DNA of 7,311 nt. Origin: Microcaldota archaeon (GTDB lineage: Archaea; Micrarchaeota; Micrarchaeia; Micrarchaeales; Micrarchaeaceae). The position numbers were made by a program, and so were the translations under genes. Below, piece by piece: positions 4,405 to 7,311 of the stretch. Below the pieces are notes generated by a model that was not told where the DNA came from, did no database searches, and saw only the letters and a program-made list of their open reading frames with translations. The DNA is taken from positions 1 through 7,311 of the forward strand of contig JAKAXF010000028.1 in the NCBI GenBank assembly GCA_021816645.1. The letters are read 5' to 3'. Position 1 is the stretch's first letter; every line of letters starts with the position of its first letter.

Positions 4405-4839
4405 ATGTCGAAAAAGTCGAAAGTCGCACTGCTGTTTTGGGTATTGGTAATGACCGTCATCGCCGCAGCGACCGTCCAACGGCTGATCGGCAATGCCAAA
4501 CCAATCGGAAATGCATCCGCCTATACATCCACCCCTTCGAATCAAACAGCGGCGAATTCCACGACATCGACGATCGTAACCACCACGGTCGTGACAACAG
4601 TCCCGCCAATCACGATGCAAAGCGGAAGCATCACCAAGGTGCTTTCGATGGTCCCGTCGCAATACGGCTGGGGCCTTTCCGGAGGCCAGCCTACATACGA
4701 TGGGCAAGTGGCGAACGATTCGAAGCGCATCGCATGGTTCGCATATCTTGCAGGCATCTGCGAGACCTACAACGCCGACTGGAGGAACGCGTCGCTGTTC
4801 GACCTGAACGGCACGCCGGTATTCGGGTGCACGCGGTAG
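4405..4839 (+). CDS. Membrane-anchored Ser/Thr-rich surface protein
   Basis: This 144-residue protein has a basic N-terminus (MSKKSK) and one hydrophobic helix (VALLFWVLVMTVIAAATV, residues 7-24) acting as signal anchor or signal peptide. A Thr/Ser-rich stalk follows at about 38-72 (for example STTSTIVTTTVVTTVPP), then a compact external domain with two cysteines (ICETY and FGCTR) that could pair. Six N-glycosylation sequons are present (NAS, NQT, NST, NDS, NAS, NGT). The layout is that of an archaeal or viral surface protein on a glycosylated stalk. No family is recognised. Its stop at 4837-4839 abuts the stop of the convergent recombinase gene. Confidence 0.75.
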   Translation: MSKKSKVALLFWVLVMTVIAAATVQRLIGNAKPIGNASAYTSTPSNQTAANSTTSTIVTTTVVTTVPPITMQSGSITKVLSMVPSQYGWGLSGGQPTYDGQVANDSKRIAWFAYLAGICETYNADWRNASLFDLNGTPVFGCTR

Positions 4840-5682
4840 CTAGTCTGCTTTGCTCGACATCCGCGCGAATTTCTGCAATGCCAAGAGCTGCGCCTGGCTT
4901 TTCGCCCCCCTATTTATGTACGCATAGTTCTGGAGCATCCTATCGTCTTTCCAACCATAGAGCATGACAACCAAATCGCCTGGGACACCGCGTTCGATAT
5001 AAAGATTGTATGCCCTGTGATGCCTGAACGCGTGCGGCGTCACCGGAGCATTCCGCGCGAGTTTCCCGGTGAACTCCTGGCGCATGTCGGTGCGGAAGTT
5101 ATGCTGTATGATCTGCGTGAGATTGTTGTTCGTATCGAGCTCTTTCACCCTGCCGAACAAATCGGATAAGTCGAACGTGTCGTAGTCGTCCAGCACATTG
5201 CGCCACAGCATGTCCTCTGCATGATCGAATATTGGTATGTTCTGCTCGTGGACCACCCGTGCATGGCTGCCGTCCGCGACGAAAGCCTTCTCTATGACAC
5301 GCGTTATGGTAAGGATCCTCCATGGCAGGCCCCGCGGCTTTGAGAGGTGGATTCTTGGATAGGGTTCCAGGAACGGCTCCCGCAGGCGCGATCCGGTCCC
5401 ATAGAGCCAGAGTGCGAAGCGCTCTATGTCAGCCGGCCGTTTGATGTGCCTTCCGCGCCATTTCTGCGCATATTTTGCCTCGAACCTGGCCGCCATGCCG
5501 AGGAATTCCCGCGTCACGCCATCCGGCCTGATGGAACTTTTCTCTGTGATTAACATATGGTCCCTGGTCCGATATTTCTTGCCCCTGAGCTGTTCCGCCT
5601 TGATGGCGCCATATGGCGTATACTGTTTGGAGGCATCCGCGGTCGCCCTGACGTTCGGGACCCCAATCGGAAAAGAGCGCAC
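4840..5682 (-). CDS. Tyrosine recombinase / integrase
   Basis: The protein has the catalytic boxes of the tyrosine recombinase (phage integrase/Xer) family. Numbering is from a GTG at 5691. Box I is LYGTGSRLREPF with Arg102. Box II is VTPHAFRHHRAYNLY with His220 and Arg223. Then come Gly246-Trp247 (the H/W position) and Tyr256 in LQNYAYI as nucleophile. Residues 15-90 form the N-terminal DNA-binding part. At 280-283 residues it is of usual length and appears intact. It would recombine the element with a chromosomal site. GTG 5691 overlaps the upstream membrane-protein gene; I prefer GTG 5682, which lies five bases after GGTGA, as at other starts here. No attachment site or tRNA gene is visible. 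It converges on the plus-strand operon. Confidence 0.93.
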   Translation of the reverse strand: MRSFPIGVPNVRATADASKQYTPYGAIKAEQLRGKKYRTRDHMLITEKSSIRPDGVTREFLGMAARFEAKYAQKWRGRHIKRPADIERFALWLYGTGSRLREPFLEPYPRIHLSKPRGLPWRILTITRVIEKAFVADGSHARVVHEQNIPIFDHAEDMLWRNVLDDYDTFDLSDLFGRVKELDTNNNLTQIIQHNFRTDMRQEFTGKLARNAPVTPHAFRHHRAYNLYIERGVPGDLVVMLYGWKDDRMLQNYAYINRGAKSQAQLLALQKFARMSSKAD

Positions 5683-5683
5683 G

Positions 5684-6091
5684 CTATTCACCCTGGTCTT
5701 TGATCAGCGCATAAGACACGATCGAGATTATCAATATGAAGAAAGAGAACATGAACGTCCCGAAACCCAATGCGCCCACTCCGCCGAACAGGCCGGCGGA
5801 TGCGTATACGACGTTCGCGCCGAAGCCCAGCACGCCCATGGCGAAGAACTTCTCGCGTCCGCCAGACTTGTGGAACAATATGAATATCGCAGCATACGTG
5901 ATGACCCATATTCCCAAGCCGAACCATGGAAGGTTGCCCGTGACGATTCCCATAGGGTTCGGTATCGCGGCGCTGCTGTTCGAGAATCCATTCATGCTAT
6001 AATTGAGCCAGCAGGATTGGTTCCCTCCGGTCATCTGGCTGAAATTATACCCGTTCGCCGCGCAGATGGTGGAATTATAGACTATCGGAAT
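5684..6091 (-). CDS. Membrane protein, probable ATT start
   Basis: From ATG 6034 this would be a 116-residue protein without a ribosome-binding site. The same frame is open upstream to the stop of the preceding gene and reads sensible external sequence (VYNSTICAANGYNFSQ) with a Cys and extra sequons. A perfect GAGGTGAT lies just before ATT 6091, with GGTGA and start four bases apart, matching the spacing of other genes here. I therefore annotate a 135-residue protein. Residues 1-50 are external with Cys10, Cys27 and four sequons; helices lie near 55-74, 82-104 and 108-129, the last two very Gly/Phe-rich. The gene overlaps or abuts the recombinase start. A small virion membrane protein is a reasonable guess; no family is recognised. 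Confidence 0.65.
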   Translation of the reverse strand: MPIVYNSTICAANGYNFSQMTGGNQSCWLNYSMNGFSNSSAAIPNPMGIVTGNLPWFGLGIWVITYAAIFILFHKSGGREKFFAMGVLGFGANVVYASAGLFGGVGALGFGTFMFSFFILIISIVSYALIKDQGE

Positions 6092-6094
6092 GAT

Positions 6095-6103
6095 ATCACC
6101 TCA
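6095..6103 (-). promoter_or_regulatory. Perfect archaeal Shine-Dalgarno overlapping a stop codon
   Basis: On the minus strand TGAGGTGAT contains the TGA stop of the 6101-6553 gene and the full core GAGGTGAT. It points to initiation at ATT 6091, not at the distant ATG 6034. Confidence 0.6.
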
Positions 6104-6553
6104 GGCCTCGACCTTCGTGAATTGCGCCACTATGAACCAGCCCAGGAGCATGCCGACAGCGCTGATGAAAAGCCCGAAGAGGGCCGTGAAGTCTACATCA
6201 GGCAATATCCCGTATTGGCTTACCGCGCTAAGCACGGTCCCGACCAGCGGTATGGCGTCCGCCGCCGCAGTCGCCACCTGCAGTATCGCGCCGAACATGA
6301 AGGCCAGGCTGGAGAGCGCGGCACCGATGAGACCAGTCGTTGCCTGCAATCCGGATGGTCCAGAGTATATGTTGAAATTCGTCACGCTGTAAACATTATA
6401 CAAGTACTCTGTATGCACCGATTGCGCAAGACTGTTTATCGCCGCGTAGTTGTTCGAACCGGCATAAGTATTCACCGCGGGCAGCGTGAGAGATATCACT
6501 GCTAGCATGAGCACGACCGTGTAAGTGAGCGTTATCGGCGTTACCTTGGCCAT
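6101..6553 (-). CDS. Membrane protein with signal-like N-terminus
   Basis: This 150-residue protein begins with a short basic end and a hydrophobic helix (LTYTVVLMLAVISLTLPAV, 9-27), probably a signal peptide or first membrane helix. An external Tyr/Asn-rich segment follows (30-68, such as YLYNVYSVTNFNIY), then hydrophobic helices near 75-98 (LIGAALSSLAFMFGAILQVA) and 122-146 (FTALFGLFISAVGMLLGWFI). It has no cysteines. No family is recognised; small size, multiple helices and position next to other surface proteins suggest a structural membrane component. ATG 6553 follows GGGGAAACA. It ends with TGA inside the ribosome-binding site of the next gene, in the same reading frame. Confidence 0.75.
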   Translation of the reverse strand: MAKVTPITLTYTVVLMLAVISLTLPAVNTYAGSNNYAAINSLAQSVHTEYLYNVYSVTNFNIYSGPSGLQATTGLIGAALSSLAFMFGAILQVATAAADAIPLVGTVLSAVSQYGILPDVDFTALFGLFISAVGMLLGWFIVAQFTKVEA

Positions 6554-6557
6554 TGTT

Positions 6558-6582
6558 TCCCCTAAATATATTGATATACATG
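6558..6582 (-). promoter_or_regulatory. Candidate TATA-box promoter upstream of the 6553 gene
   Basis: The 45-base gap before ATG 6553 is AT-rich and reads GTATATCAATATATTTAGG on the minus strand. The GTATATC part lies about 20-26 bases before the ATG, roughly where an archaeal TATA box would drive a leaderless or short-leader transcript. The sequence match is modest. Confidence 0.3.
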
Positions 6583-6598
6583 ATTTTAGGTCTTTGCG

Positions 6599-7311
6599 TC
6601 ACTGGTAGAAATACCTCTTCGCCACGATGAATGCGCTCAGGGCTCCGAGCGCGATGAGGCCATAGACTACTCCTATACTAATCGGCAGTATGTTCATCGT
6701 CGGCAGGAGGAATATCACCGCCATCTCAAACGTCAACGCCATGGCCGGACTCCTGCTGCCTATCGCCAGCGCTGAAAGCACCATAAGTACCGCGACCCAT
6801 GCATTCGCAGCAACTTTCGGCAGCACCGTGAAGGACGCCGGGCTGAACCACGAAAGCACGCTGAACTGCGGATCTATAACGTTCCCGACATCCGCGATTA
6901 TTACCACCTGGTACTGGGCCCCGGTAGAGAGGCTGTTCGCCACCGGCTGGTACGTGAAAGCGAAGCTTGACCCATGCAATATGGATTTATTCAGTATGTT
7001 CCTCGATAGCGGGGAGGTGTGGTTATAGACGGTTATTTCCCAGGCATCGACGTAATTGAGCGGGTCGTTGCCGCTGCACACTATCGACATTGAGTTGCCG
7101 ACGTAGGGCTGTTCCCCGCACGATGCGTTCGGGCTCGGCACCGGATAGTACGGCGCCTTGAACGATGTTGGCAACGTGATCGTGATCGGATTGCCCCACA
7201 CTGAGAAGTTGGTCGTGTAGACGCTCGCGGAGCAGTTGAAGAAGTGGAAGGCATACGGGGCGCCGTTCTCAAGCGGCACCGAGAACGGGTTGCTCGCTAT
7301 CTTGACGGTCT
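6599..7311 (-). CDS. Large surface protein with C-terminal membrane helices, partial
   Basis: The frame is open to the window edge, so the N-terminus is missing; GTG 7279 is not a convincing start. The visible part is about 236 residues. Residues 1 to ~160 are beta-rich, with Asn/Ser/Thr/Pro-rich strands (NPITITLPTSFKAPYYPVP; AFTYQPVANSLS; QYQVVIIADVG), three cysteines and several sequons (NCS, NFS, NAS, NHT, NKS), typical of an external adhesin- or spike-like domain. The last ~75 residues hold three hydrophobic helices (WVAVLMVLSALAIG; LTFEMAVIFLLPTMNILP; VYGLIALGALSAFIVA) ending KRYFYQ. A virion or cell-surface role is inferred. It is the first visible gene of the minus-strand unit and is separated from the next by 45 bases. 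Confidence 0.75.
   Translation of the reverse strand, partial: TVKIASNPFSVPLENGAPYAFHFFNCSASVYTTNFSVWGNPITITLPTSFKAPYYPVPSPNASCGEQPYVGNSMSIVCSGNDPLNYVDAWEITVYNHTSPLSRNILNKSILHGSSFAFTYQPVANSLSTGAQYQVVIIADVGNVIDPQFSVLSWFSPASFTVLPKVAANAWVAVLMVLSALAIGSRSPAMALTFEMAVIFLLPTMNILPISIGVVYGLIALGALSAFIVAKRYFYQ

Noticed and set aside
4437..4967. 176-codon plus-strand ORF
   Set aside because: Out-of-frame reading of the anchored surface protein and then antisense to the recombinase; no signal or motif.
4840..5691. Attachment site or tRNA gene next to the integrase
   Set aside because: No tRNA cloverleaf or repeated core sequence is visible around the recombinase gene; the site probably lies outside the window.
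5426..6505. Long plus-strand ORF of 359 codons
   Set aside because: Opposite strand of the recombinase and two membrane proteins; its translation is Arg/Glu/His-rich without hydrophobic core or motifs, typical of a shadow in GC-rich DNA.

Overview
The window looks like part of an archaeal virus, provirus or integrative plasmid. Genes are short and tightly packed, and most are unrecognised. Start codons repeatedly follow GGTGA/GTGAT-type Shine-Dalgarno cores. There are small ribbon-helix-helix and C2H2 zinc-finger proteins, several glycosylation-rich membrane or surface proteins, and one tyrosine recombinase. The host is inferred to be archaeal; a small-genome or Thermoplasmata-like lineage is possible, but the sequence does not fix the taxon. 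No rRNA, tRNA, CRISPR array or recognisable replication protein is visible.

Layout. Positions 1-914 (+) hold five small genes, mostly coupled by overlapping stop and start signals: two tandem related helical proteins, a CxxCxH mini-protein, an unknown protein, and a ribbon-helix-helix/antitoxin-like protein. Positions 813-2191 hold an AT-rich interruption flanked by 107-bp direct repeats (813-919 and 2085-2191, 5 mismatches). The repeats carry the 3' part of the antitoxin-like gene. Between them lie the first ~23 codons of a DNA methyltransferase, a gene possibly truncated at its 5' end, a RyR-like small protein, a C2H2 zinc-finger protein, and a gene cut off by the second repeat. Removing 813-2084 on paper rebuilds one intact antitoxin-like gene directly coupled to the gene at 2191.

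Positions 2191-4839 (+) return to GC-rich DNA. They carry a helical protein, two membrane proteins sharing an N-terminal TLSP-D-AW motif, a Cys/His-containing protein with a possible shifted downstream ORF, a soluble unknown, and a membrane-anchored Ser/Thr-rich surface protein.

Positions 4840-7311 (-) form a convergent unit. Read in its own direction it has a large surface protein with C-terminal membrane helices (cut by the window edge), two further membrane proteins, and the tyrosine recombinase. The second of these membrane genes seems to lack a canonical start: a perfect GAGGTGAT core precedes an ATT codon. The two operons meet tail to tail with no bases between the stop codons at 4839/4840.

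Together the membrane and surface genes could form virion or envelope components and the recombinase would integrate the element, but only the recombinase is assigned by clear catalytic motifs. The strongest leads are the repeat-flanked insert with its methyltransferase remnant, the probable ATT start, and the recurrent stop-embedded ribosome-binding sites.
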